A stretch of 22,075 nucleotides of DNA from Ruminococcus flavefaciens (GTDB lineage: Bacteria; Bacillota_A; Clostridia; Oscillospirales; Ruminococcaceae): the NCBI GenBank assembly GCA_004556875.1, contig SFFP01000010.1, positions 1 through 22,075 of the forward strand, written 5' to 3'. Below, piece after piece: positions 1 through 6,402 of this stretch (its first letter is position 1; every line of letters begins with the position of its first letter). The notes below the pieces were generated by a model. The model was given only the letters and a program-made list of their open reading frames with translations, did not search any database and had not been told where the DNA came from. Made by a program: the position numbers and the translations under genes.

Positions 1-268
1 TAAATACATACTTATCAGGATTTGTACGCTTAACGCCTGTTGCTACAGCAGGTGCACGTCCGTGTGCAGCCTCGATCATATCACAGTTAAAATAATCATA
101 TGCCATTACAGAGCAGCCAACAGGACATACGCCTATTGTATCGCCCTCGATGCCCATTTCGTCGATGACCTCACAGAGTATTCTGTGAACTATACCGTGT
201 GTACAGCCTGGGCAGTAATGTGTAGGAACGTCAATAAGTGACTTTGGTCTTTCAAATACTACAGCCAT
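1..268 (-). CDS. 2-oxoacid:ferredoxin oxidoreductase, TPP-binding beta subunit (partial, C-terminus outside window)
   Basis: This is the N-terminal 89 residues of the thiamine-pyrophosphate subunit of a 2-oxoacid:ferredoxin oxidoreductase. The enzyme decarboxylates a 2-oxoacid (branched-chain or 2-oxoglutarate) to its acyl-CoA and reduces ferredoxin in the cytoplasm. Visible are the family's N-terminal CPGC motif followed by TH (Cys19, Cys22, His24), a second cysteine pair at 48 and 52, and the HGRAPAVATG segment at 69-78 that precedes the TPP-binding core. The ATG shares one base with the TGA stop of the alpha subunit gene (TGATG) and has a GGGAGG ribosome site 9 bases upstream, so the start is firm and the two genes are translationally coupled. 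The reading frame is open to the window edge. The substrate cannot be settled from this fragment. Confidence 0.9.
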   Translation of the reverse strand, partial: MAVVFERPKSLIDVPTHYCPGCTHGIVHRILCEVIDEMGIEGDTIGVCPVGCSVMAYDYFNCDMIEAAHGRAPAVATGVKRTNPDKYVF

Positions 269-1326
269 CAGAGAGCACCTCCCATTCTCTTGATCTCTCC
301 CAGTACCTCAGCAGGTGTAGGGATAACGCCGCCTGTTCTTCCGAAGAACTCTACAGGCTTTGAGCAGTTGATAGCAAGCTTGATATCGTCTACCATCTGT
401 CCCATTGACATTTCAACGCTGAGAAGCTTCTTAGCGTTCTTAGCAGCCTCGTTGATCTCCTTTACAGGGAATGGCCACAGTGTCTTTGGACGGAACAGAC
501 CTGCCTTGATGCCCTGTGCTCTTGCATCATTTACAGCAGACTTTACAACTCTTGCTGTTGCGCCGAATGCACATACGAGGATATCGCAGTCCTCTGTGAG
601 GTAAAGCTCAGCCTCTGTCTCTGTTTCCTTGATGATATCGTATTTCTTATAGCGCTCGATGATAGAGTTTTCAAGCTCATCAGGTTTAAGATAGAGTGAG
701 TTGATGATATGGTGCTCTCTCTTCATCTTATGACCGTTTGCAGCCCAGCCGCTCTTATCGTAAGCGTCAGGATTGATCTCAGGGAATGTTACAGGCTCCA
801 TCATCTGTCCGAGAAGTCCGTCTGCGAGGATCATTGCAGGCATACGGTACTTATCAGCACGGTCGAAAGCCTTTACAACGTAGTCGACCATTTCCTGTAC
901 TGATGCAGGAGCATATACGAGAAGCTGGAAGTCACCGTGACCAAGAGCCTTTGTAGCCTGCCAGTAGTCAGCCTGTGATGGCTGGATACCGCCAAGACCC
1001 GGACCGCCTCTCTCTACGTTGATGATTACAGCAGGAAGATCTGATCCTGCGATATATGATACACCTTCACTCTTGAGTGAGATTCCGGGTGAAGATGATG
1101 ATGTCATTGCACGAACGCCTGTTGATGCAGCGCCAAGTACCATGTTTATAGCAGCGATCTCAGACTCTGCCTGTAAGAATACGCCGCCTGCCTTATGCAT
1201 ACGCTTTGCCATATAAGCGGCAAGCTCTGTCTGAGGAGTGATCGGGTAGCCAAAGAAGCATTTACAGCCTGCTCTGATAGCAGCCTCTGCCAGCGCTTCG
1301 TTACCCTTCATAAGATTTCTTTCCAA
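268..1326 (-). CDS. vorB: 2-oxoacid:ferredoxin oxidoreductase alpha subunit (VorB/KorA type)
   Basis: This 352-residue protein has the usual length of the VorB/KorA alpha subunit. The pyrimidine-binding domain carries GYPITPQTE at 26-34, the SSSPG-(I)SLKSE segment at 77-87 and RGGPGLGG at 106-113. The C-terminal part (about 245-340) is the transketolase C-terminal-like domain. It pairs with the TPP subunit just downstream and with the small ferredoxin upstream, giving the order delta, alpha, beta; a gamma subunit would be expected beyond the window. The start is taken as TTG at 1326: an AAAGGAG site ends 10 bases before it, and the resulting LMKGNEA N-terminus fits the family. The in-frame ATG at 1311 is the alternative and has only a weak site. 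Whether the substrate is 2-oxoisovalerate or 2-oxoglutarate cannot be decided from sequence, so the symbol is provisional. Confidence 0.88.
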   Translation of the reverse strand: MERNLMKGNEALAEAAIRAGCKCFFGYPITPQTELAAYMAKRMHKAGGVFLQAESEIAAINMVLGAASTGVRAMTSSSSPGISLKSEGVSYIAGSDLPAVIINVERGGPGLGGIQPSQADYWQATKALGHGDFQLLVYAPASVQEMVDYVVKAFDRADKYRMPAMILADGLLGQMMEPVTFPEINPDAYDKSGWAANGHKMKREHHIINSLYLKPDELENSIIERYKKYDIIKETETEAELYLTEDCDILVCAFGATARVVKSAVNDARAQGIKAGLFRPKTLWPFPVKEINEAAKNAKKLLSVEMSMGQMVDDIKLAINCSKPVEFFGRTGGVIPTPAEVLGEIKRMGGAL

Positions 1327-1355
1327 AGCTAAACAGCTCCTTTCAACAATAAATA

Positions 1356-1562
1356 TTATTTTTGAATAACGATAGCGCAGTCAGGGCACATAGTTGCGCA
1401 CATTGCGCAGCTTATACAAGCTGACTGGTCGGTACATTCTGCATAGAAATATCCCTTTTTGTTTCGGTGCTCCTTCTGGAGAACAACGATCTTTTTAGGA
1501 CAGGCAGCGGTACAGAGTCCACAGCCTTTGCAGCGCTCAGTTATTACTGTCATCTTTTCCAT
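1356..1562 (-). CDS. 2[4Fe-4S] ferredoxin-type subunit of the 2-oxoacid oxidoreductase
   Basis: This is a 68-residue ferredoxin with two complete CxxCxxCxxxCP cluster motifs, Cys11-14-17-21 and Cys49-52-55-59, enough to ligate two [4Fe-4S] clusters. It contains almost nothing else, which is typical of the delta subunit encoded with VorB/KorA enzymes; it would carry electrons from the TPP active site to soluble ferredoxin. It lies 29 bases upstream of the alpha subunit gene in the same direction. The ATG at 1562 follows an AAAGGAG site at a workable distance. The 132-base gap separating it from the upstream ATPase gene is mostly filled by an inverted repeat. An independent small ferredoxin is possible, but position favours the subunit role. 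Confidence 0.9.
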   Translation of the reverse strand: MEKMTVITERCKGCGLCTAACPKKIVVLQKEHRNKKGYFYAECTDQSACISCAMCATMCPDCAIVIQK

Positions 1563-1589
1563 ACATCCTTCGCTCCTTTCAGATTAATT

Positions 1590-1685
1590 CATAATTCACA
1601 ATTCATAATTCATAATCAATGCCGATTGCGAAACCTGCGAAAAGCGGAGCTTCAGACAATTATGCATTATGCATTATGAATTATG
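1590..1685. repeat. AT-rich inverted repeat between the ATPase and ferredoxin genes
   Basis: Two 27-base arms, 1590-1616 and 1659-1685, are inverted copies of each other at 24 of 27 positions. Each arm is itself a short tandem of a 7-base unit resembling CATAATT or CATAATG. The 42-base centre (1617-1658) is more GC-rich. The element fills most of the intergenic gap, does not interrupt a gene, and ends 9 bases from the ATPase stop codon. It could fold as a long RNA hairpin in the operon transcript, or be a small non-autonomous mobile repeat. No target-site duplication was found by eye. Confidence 0.7.
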
Positions 1686-1694
1686 CTTTCTTGC

Positions 1695-2351
1695 TCAGCC
1701 CCAGACGGGCTTTACATATATCTTTGCGGGGAAAACGTCGGGCTTATCGGAAAGCACGGCGATATCCTCGGGATATACAGTATACAGCACAGGAAGCCCT
1801 GTGAGTCTTGAAGTCTCTTCCGCAAAGCTGCGTGACTCTTCGATAATTTCAAGAGTTGTCTCAACTCCCAGATTGGTGTTGTTGATAATAGCAGTATGCT
1901 TCATGCGTGATGCAGTCTCTATCTCATACATCAGCTTTGTTACCTCTTCCGCTGTATTGGTAAGGTATCTGCGCTGATTGATGACGTAATACATCTCGAT
2001 GCTGTCCTTGAACTGTTCAAGATCGTCGGCATAGCGTCCAAGTGCGACAGCACCTGCGTCATCGCCGCCTACATCGATTATAAGGCAGTCCTCATCTGTA
2101 GCAAGCTCGACAACGTCGAACTGTATAGACGGGATATCGAGGTTGCTCCTTGCAAAATCAGGAGCTATAAGTCTTATGCCCTTTTCCTCGAACAGGTCAC
2201 GGAAATCGGCTGTTCGGAAATAGGGGTTAACTATGTCAAGATCGACTATGGCAGCAGATTTGCCCTCGGCTGCGGCTTTTACCGCAAGATTTACCGAGAA
2301 ATTGGTCTTTCCGCTTCCGTAGTGACCTGTGATTATCTTAATATTCTTCAT
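1695..2351 (-). CDS. P-loop ATP-binding protein (MinD/CooC/CobQ-like SIMIBI ATPase)
   Basis: This is a 218-residue soluble nucleotide-binding protein. It opens with a Walker A loop, GHYGSGKT at 9-16, followed by a switch I-like VDLDIVNPYFR at 36-46 and a Walker B-like IIDVGG at 91-96, in the order seen in MinD/ParA-class ATPases. It lacks the deviant KGGxGKT signature lysine of classical ParA/MinD, so it belongs to a side branch. It is the first gene of the operon that continues into the ferredoxin and 2-oxoacid oxidoreductase subunits, which suggests a role in cluster assembly, maturation or regulation of that enzyme; this is inference from position only. The ATG at 2351 has GAGG 6 bases upstream, and a consensus promoter lies about 43 bases upstream. 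Confidence 0.8.
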   Translation of the reverse strand: MKNIKIITGHYGSGKTNFSVNLAVKAAAEGKSAAIVDLDIVNPYFRTADFRDLFEEKGIRLIAPDFARSNLDIPSIQFDVVELATDEDCLIIDVGGDDAGAVALGRYADDLEQFKDSIEMYYVINQRRYLTNTAEEVTKLMYEIETASRMKHTAIINNTNLGVETTLEIIEESRSFAEETSRLTGLPVLYTVYPEDIAVLSDKPDVFPAKIYVKPVWG

Positions 2352-2393
2352 AAATATCCTCTTGGTTCATCTGTGAAAAATCCTACAACCTAT

Positions 2394-2422
2394 ATTATAT
2401 CACGTTAGACTGATAATTGCAA
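2394..2422 (-). promoter_or_regulatory. Sigma-A promoter of the ATPase/2-oxoacid oxidoreductase operon
   Basis: On the minus strand a -35 box TTGCAA (2422-2417) is separated by exactly 17 bases from a perfect -10 box TATAAT (2399-2394). Transcription would start near 2387, giving a short leader of about 36 bases before the ATPase ATG. Confidence 0.8.
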
Positions 2423-2472
2423 GTTTTATTTTACCATTGGAAACAACTTTGACGTTTGACAAGGCAAACAAC

Positions 2473-2495
2473 AGCCCCGACATTACGTCGGGGCT
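2473..2495 (-). terminator. Hairpin terminator after the anti-sigma gene
   Basis: A perfect 9-bp stem (AGCCCCGAC / GTCGGGGCT) with a 5-base loop lies 14 bases past the stop codon of the upstream minus-strand gene. The tail on the minus strand is GTTGTTTG, a moderate U-tract; on the plus strand it is TTTTCG. It separates the sigma/anti-sigma pair from the promoter at 2394-2422. Confidence 0.75.
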
Positions 2496-2509
2496 TTTCG
2501 TAACAGCTC

Positions 2510-3697
2510 TCATTCAGCGTCGCCAGATGCAGTATCCGCAGCATCAGCTTGTGATGCTGTTGTGAACGGCTTGTCGGGAATACCGAGAAAATCAAGGTTA
2601 TTGACAACAGCAGGATCAACTCTGTTGCCGTTTCCGTCAACAGCAAATCTGACAAAGGACTCATAACCGTTCTCTTCTATCCTCTGTCTGAATTCAAGAG
2701 GAGAAGTAACATGAGCTTCGTCATTATAATTTATATCCGTTACCTCAAATTTTTCCTTTTCATCATCGTAGTTTCCGTCATATACATATTTTAGCTCTAC
2801 TCCTGTCTCAGCATCAATATACTCAGTCGCCTTACCGTATTCATCTTCTGTCTCAACAACTACACATTCTCTGCCGCAGACGGTGTCCTTGCCTGTTATC
2901 GACCATGTATCTGATCTTTTTATTCTTTCCGATCCGATATAACTGTCAGGCTCTGTACTAAAGATGTATTTCGGATCATAGAAATCCTCACATACTATAT
3001 ATATATTTTTTTTATACCAATCATCCTCGTAAGTAGATACCTCGAATGTTTCTTCATTATTAATGTGTACCCCTTTATTGTTGTAAAAGTAGCTAACAAA
3101 CCGACTATCAGAGGTTGAGTATAATCCTTTTAAACTGTCCTGACGTTCTTTTTCATCGGCAAACAAATAATTTCCTTTGACATCATATTCAAGTTTAGTA
3201 TTTGTGGTCCTTATATAATCGCTATTTGAAAACTCGTGTACATATGTTGCTTCAATCTTGTCATAATGTTTTGTTGCATTGGAACAGAGTTCGATAAGAG
3301 CCTCTTTATCGGTATAGACATCCGGCAAAGCACCATTATCCGTATTGCTCAGGTCATCGCTGTTAAACAGATCCTTTTTGCTTTTACCCCTGTTAAACAA
3401 AACTATGCTGCCGATTACCGTGCCTGCTATGAGCACGAAAGATGCCGCCATTGCAGCAGTTCTGAGCCATACGGGACTCTTTACACGTTCAACGCCTCTT
3501 ACCATATTCTCATCATCTGTATTATCTGTTTTCCTTGTTCTTTCTATTTCTGCCTTTTCCTTTTCATAGTTCCTTTCACTTACCGCGAGCAGCTTATCAA
3601 GCTTTTCATCGCTTATCTCGGGACTCATATCAGTAAAATCTTCCATAAGCTCGTCCTCAGCATTCTCAAACGTATCGAATAGATCTATTTTTTTCAT
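2510..3697 (-). CDS. Single-pass membrane protein, probable anti-sigma factor with extracellular sensor-like domain
   Basis: This is a 395-residue protein. A charged, acidic cytoplasmic N-terminal part (1-75) contains a PEISDEKLDKLL-like helix. One transmembrane segment follows at about 79-101, then a large extracytoplasmic domain of some 290 residues. The outer domain has a YDKIEATY beginning and a G-x-ECVVVE ... YIDAETGVELKY stretch near 250-280 that recalls LolA/RseB-like folds; this is a tentative resemblance by eye. The ATG at 3697 is chosen because AGGAGGAG lies just before it; a longer frame to 3736 would overlap the sigma gene and lacks such a site. It begins 13 bases after the stop of the sigma factor gene, the classic sigma/anti-sigma arrangement. 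Its low-complexity C-terminus is rich in Ala, Asp and Ser. Function as anti-sigma is inferred, not shown. Confidence 0.75.
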   Translation of the reverse strand: MKKIDLFDTFENAEDELMEDFTDMSPEISDEKLDKLLAVSERNYEKEKAEIERTRKTDNTDDENMVRGVERVKSPVWLRTAAMAASFVLIAGTVIGSIVLFNRGKSKKDLFNSDDLSNTDNGALPDVYTDKEALIELCSNATKHYDKIEATYVHEFSNSDYIRTTNTKLEYDVKGNYLFADEKERQDSLKGLYSTSDSRFVSYFYNNKGVHINNEETFEVSTYEDDWYKKNIYIVCEDFYDPKYIFSTEPDSYIGSERIKRSDTWSITGKDTVCGRECVVVETEDEYGKATEYIDAETGVELKYVYDGNYDDEKEKFEVTDINYNDEAHVTSPLEFRQRIEENGYESFVRFAVDGNGNRVDPAVVNNLDFLGIPDKPFTTASQADAADTASGDAE

Positions 3698-3710
3698 AGC
3701 TGCTCCTCCT

Positions 3711-4271
3711 TTACCTTGTAATACCGACTTCGGCAAGCTTTCCGCGAAGTTTCTCCATAGCCCTTGTACATCGAGAGCGAACGGACGATGCCGTCATAGA
3801 TACAGCCTCCGCTATCTCCGTTGATTTGCGGTTGTAATAGAATTTCTGCATAAGTATGGTGCTATCAGGCTCGCCCAGCTCTTTTATCTTCTGAAGGAGG
3901 ATCTTGCGGAGTTCAGAACTGTCAACGTGTTCATCAACGCTGAAATCGGAAACAAGCTCCGCCATTTCGTCTGTGTATGCGTTATGAATGTTTGCGGCTG
4001 AAAGGACTCTGAAACGGTCTATAGCCTTGCGCTTTGCGATAGTTCCGATATAGCCTTTGATATCATTTACGTATTTCTCGTCGTACTCGAACTTTATGAA
4101 TATATCCGAGAAAACATCGCAGAAGCACGCCTCGATGTCCTCGCGTGTGCCGCAGCTTCTCAGCTTGTTGAATACTATGGCATAAACATACCTGCCGTAT
4201 TCCTTCATAAGTCTCCTGTGGCATTCCGCAGGAGATGTGCCGAGAAGCTCCTTCAGCTCGTTCCCTGTCAT
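3711..4271 (-). CDS. ECF-like RNA polymerase sigma factor
   Basis: This 186-residue protein has the two-domain layout of an ECF sigma factor. A region 2-like segment runs from about 20 to 95 (CHRRLMKEYGRYVYAIV ... AKRKAIDRFR). A region 4 with helix-turn-helix runs from about 121 to 180, with STEIAEAVSMTASSVRSR as the recognition helices. It lacks a long region 3, as expected. The ATG at 4271 has GGAGG 7 bases upstream. The gene lies directly upstream of, and close to, the membrane protein that probably holds it inactive. Its target genes are unknown, and no second copy of its own promoter region was recognised in the window. Confidence 0.82.
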   Translation of the reverse strand: MTGNELKELLGTSPAECHRRLMKEYGRYVYAIVFNKLRSCGTREDIEACFCDVFSDIFIKFEYDEKYVNDIKGYIGTIAKRKAIDRFRVLSAANIHNAYTDEMAELVSDFSVDEHVDSSELRKILLQKIKELGEPDSTILMQKFYYNRKSTEIAEAVSMTASSVRSRCTRAMEKLRGKLAEVGITR

Positions 4272-4372
4272 GTTCTTCCCTCCTTATCTATATAATGAAG
4301 ATCGACCTTTCATAAATAACATTCGGTGAAAAAACGAAAGTGCTGCAAAATTTCAAAAAAAAATCTTCTTCT

Positions 4373-4401
4373 ATATTACCATACTTTTTACACCGCCGCA
4401 A
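4373..4401 (-). promoter_or_regulatory. Probable sigma-A promoter of the sigma/anti-sigma pair
   Basis: On the minus strand TTGCGG (4401-4396) and TAATAT (4378-4373) are spaced by 17 bases. It lies immediately behind the acpP terminator, leaving a leader of about 95 bases before the sigma factor ATG. A self-recognised ECF promoter could also be present; none was recognised. Confidence 0.55.
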
Positions 4402-4405
4402 TAAT

Positions 4406-4435
4406 AAAAAAATCCCCCGACCGCAAGTCAGGGGA
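4406..4435 (-). terminator. Rho-independent terminator of the fatty acid operon
   Basis: On the minus strand the hairpin TCCCCTGAC / GTCGGGGGA (9 bp with one G-U pair, 5-base loop, 4413-4435) is followed by seven Ts (4412-4406). It begins 13 bases after the acpP stop codon and closes the fab/acc/acpP operon. Confidence 0.92.
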
Positions 4436-4448
4436 ATTTATACGCTTA

Positions 4449-4685
4449 TTACTCAGCGTCTGTATTCTTTTCAATGTAGTTAACGATGTCGCCTACTGTC
4501 TTGATCTCTTCTACAGCCTCATCAGGGATAGAGATATCAAATTCGTCCTCGATAGTTGTGATAAGGTCTACAACGTCAAGAGAATCTGCACCGAGATCAT
4601 CCTGAATATTTGCGTCGAGGTTAACCTCATCTGCCTCTACGCTGAGCTGTTCTGCAATAATATCTTTGAGTTTTTCAAAAATCAT
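4449..4685 (-). CDS. acpP: Acyl carrier protein
   Basis: This is a 78-residue acidic acyl carrier protein, the soluble carrier of growing acyl chains in type II fatty acid synthesis. The phosphopantetheine site GADSLDVV is present, with Ser35 as the attachment residue. The overall length and the helix II sequence match bacterial AcpP. The ATG at 4685 is chosen over an in-frame ATG 15 bases further upstream because GGAGG lies 8 bases before it and MIFEKLK is the usual beginning. It is the last gene of the fatty acid operon, 41 bases after accA, and is followed by a strong terminator. A likely internal promoter and a hairpin lie between it and accA. Confidence 0.95.
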   Translation of the reverse strand: MIFEKLKDIIAEQLSVEADEVNLDANIQDDLGADSLDVVDLITTIEDEFDISIPDEAVEEIKTVGDIVNYIEKNTDAE

Positions 4686-4717
4686 TACAAGGTCCTCCAT
4701 TTTCTTTATTTTTTCTT

Positions 4718-4750
4718 AAAATCGGCTCATTCTGTGAACGCTCCGATTTT
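4718..4750 (-). other. Hairpin across the accA stop codon, in the acpP leader
   Basis: An 8-bp stem AAAATCGG / CCGATTTT is followed by a symmetric 2x2 internal loop and a second 5-bp stem (CGTTC / GAATG with one G-U pair) closed by a 3-base loop. On the minus strand only TTTTAAG follows, so it is at best a weak terminator. It could be an RNA processing or stability element that sets the acpP message apart from accA. Confidence 0.55.
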
Positions 4751-5533
4751 TCTAAATTTAGTATAGCGTTCTTTAAGCAAAACGTCAATATCTTTTTTGC
4801 ATTTTTCGGGAATTTTCTGTGACAAATATTCGTGTATATTTTCTGAAATTTTGTCTAAATCGTTATGTGCACCGCCGAGAGGCTCTTCGATTATGGCTTC
4901 TGCAACGCCTAAACGCACCATATCCTCTGCGGTTATCTTCATAATTTCGCTTGCTTCCTGCTCGCGTGAAGCGTCCTTCCACAGGATACTTGCAAATCCT
5001 CTTGGGGATAATACTGAGTATTCCGCATTTTCAAGCATTGCAAGCTCATCGCATACGCCGAGAGCAAGTGCACCGCCGCTTCCGCCCTCGCCGAGGACGA
5101 TAGAGATTATAGGTGTACGAAGCGTCATGAACTCAGCTATATTCTTGGCGATAGCCTCGCCCTGTCCGCGCTCCTCTGCGGCAACTCCGCAGAACGCACC
5201 GGGGGTGTCGATAAAACAGATTATAGGTCTGTGGAACTTTTCCGCCTGTCTTGCTATTCTGAGAGCCTTTCTGTAGCCCTCGGGGTGAGGCATGGCAAAG
5301 TTGCAGGCTTTATTCTCGTTTATATCCCTGCCCTTTACCTCTGCGATTATAGTAACAGGCTCGCCGTCAAGTCTTGCAAGGCCGCCGATGATAGCTCTGT
5401 CATCACCGAAAAGACGGTCGCCGTGCATTTCATACCAGTCGGTAAATACCTGTGGTATATAGTCCTTTATAGTAGGTCTGCCCTTAGTGTGTATGAGCTG
5501 AAGGCGTTCCCACGCTGTTTTCTTGTCGTCCAT
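4727..5533 (-). CDS. accA: Acetyl-CoA carboxylase carboxyltransferase subunit alpha
   Basis: The 268-residue alpha subunit of the carboxyltransferase moves the carboxyl group from biotin to acetyl-CoA to form malonyl-CoA. Characteristic segments include MHGDRLFGDDRAIIGG near 37-52, a PEGYRKALR stretch, DTPGAF and GEGGSGGALALG of the crotonase-like oxyanion region. The N-terminus is shorter than in E. coli, as is common in Firmicutes. The frame opens at a GTG that overlaps the accD stop (GTGA), but the ATG at 5533 is chosen because AAGGAGG is 7 bases before it, whereas the GTG would have a spacing of one base. It is coupled to accD, its partner subunit. Confidence 0.94.
   Translation of the reverse strand: MDDKKTAWERLQLIHTKGRPTIKDYIPQVFTDWYEMHGDRLFGDDRAIIGGLARLDGEPVTIIAEVKGRDINENKACNFAMPHPEGYRKALRIARQAEKFHRPIICFIDTPGAFCGVAAEERGQGEAIAKNIAEFMTLRTPIISIVLGEGGSGGALALGVCDELAMLENAEYSVLSPRGFASILWKDASREQEASEIMKITAEDMVRLGVAEAIIEEPLGGAHNDLDKISENIHEYLSQKIPEKCKKDIDVLLKERYTKFRKIGAFTE
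4760..4788 (-). promoter_or_regulatory. Possible internal promoter for acpP inside the accA 3' end
   Basis: On the minus strand TTGACG (4788-4783) and TATACT (4765-4760) are spaced by exactly 17 bases, each one mismatch from consensus. The start of transcription would fall near 4753, about 68 bases before the acpP ATG. It lies in coding sequence, so chance is possible. Confidence 0.5.
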
Positions 5534-5535
5534 GC

Positions 5536-6396
5536 TCACGCCTCCTTAGGGTAAAATCCGTGGAGCTTCAGAAGATGTGAGAGTACGCTTCTCAGCTTTC
5601 TGCGCTCTACTATCATATCCACAAAGCCCTTGTCGTACATAAACTCTGCAAGCTGGAAATCCTCGGGAAGTCTCTGCTTGATAGTTCCCTCGATAACTCT
5701 TCTGCCTGCAAAGCCGATAAGCACCTTAGGCTCTGCGATGATTATATCGCCAAGTGACGCAAAGCTGGCTGTTACGCCGCCTGTTGTCGGGTCGGTCATT
5801 ACTGCTATATAAAGTCCGCCTGCATCGCTGTGAAGCTTTACAGCGCCCGATGTCTTAGCCATCTGCATGAGTGAAACAATACCCTCCTGCATACGTGCAC
5901 CGCCTGAAGCAGTGAACATTACTACAGGGAGCTTATGCTCTGTTGCATACTCAAATGCGCGTGTTATCTTCTCTCCTACAACACTTCCCATTGAGCCCAT
6001 CATAAAGCGTGAATCCATGACACCGATAACCACAGGTGAACCCTTGATAGTTGCCGTACCTGTTATAACAGCCTCGCTGAGACCTGTGCTTGCTCGGAGC
6101 TCAGCCTGCTTTTCAGTATAATCTGGGAAATCCAGCGGATTTGCGCTCTTCATGCCGCCGTTCAGCTCCTTGAAGCTTCCCTTGTCGACGGTGATAGCGA
6201 TACGCTCTGTTGATGAAAGCCTTCCGTGGTAATTACACTTAGGGCAAACTCTGTGAAGCTCCTCATACTTCGACAGAGGGCTTGTATCCTGACAGCGCGG
6301 ACACTTGAACATCGGGGGTTTGTATTCCTCCTCGCCGTCATTGAAGCGTTTCTTTACTACATTAAAAAAATCTTCAAACAATTCTTTTCTCCCCAT
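5536..6396 (-). CDS. accD: Acetyl-CoA carboxylase carboxyltransferase subunit beta
   Basis: The beta subunit of the carboxyltransferase is 286 residues here. It has the N-terminal zinc ribbon Cys32-x2-Cys35-x15-Cys51-x2-Cys54 typical of bacterial AccD, then the crotonase-like carboxyltransferase domain with SGGARMQEG near 164-172 and DPTTGGVTASFASLGD near 200-215. It follows accC by 6 bases and precedes accA, with which it forms the alpha2beta2 enzyme. The start is uncertain: the ATG at 6396 has no clear ribosome site, while a TTG at 6381 is preceded by GGGGAG at 7 bases and would give a protein of 281 residues starting at FEDFFNVV. The coding content is unaffected. Confidence 0.93.
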   Translation of the reverse strand: MGRKELFEDFFNVVKKRFNDGEEEYKPPMFKCPRCQDTSPLSKYEELHRVCPKCNYHGRLSSTERIAITVDKGSFKELNGGMKSANPLDFPDYTEKQAELRASTGLSEAVITGTATIKGSPVVIGVMDSRFMMGSMGSVVGEKITRAFEYATEHKLPVVMFTASGGARMQEGIVSLMQMAKTSGAVKLHSDAGGLYIAVMTDPTTGGVTASFASLGDIIIAEPKVLIGFAGRRVIEGTIKQRLPEDFQLAEFMYDKGFVDMIVERRKLRSVLSHLLKLHGFYPKEA

Positions 6397-6402
6397 TCGC
6401 TA

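Noticed and set aside
1585..1694. Possible CRISPR-like array
   Set aside because: The repeat unit is only 7 bases, there are no regular spacers, and no cas genes are present; it is an inverted repeat.
4326..4766. 146-codon plus-strand open frame
   Set aside because: It runs through the promoter and terminator region and antisense to acpP; composition is that of reversed acidic coding sequence.
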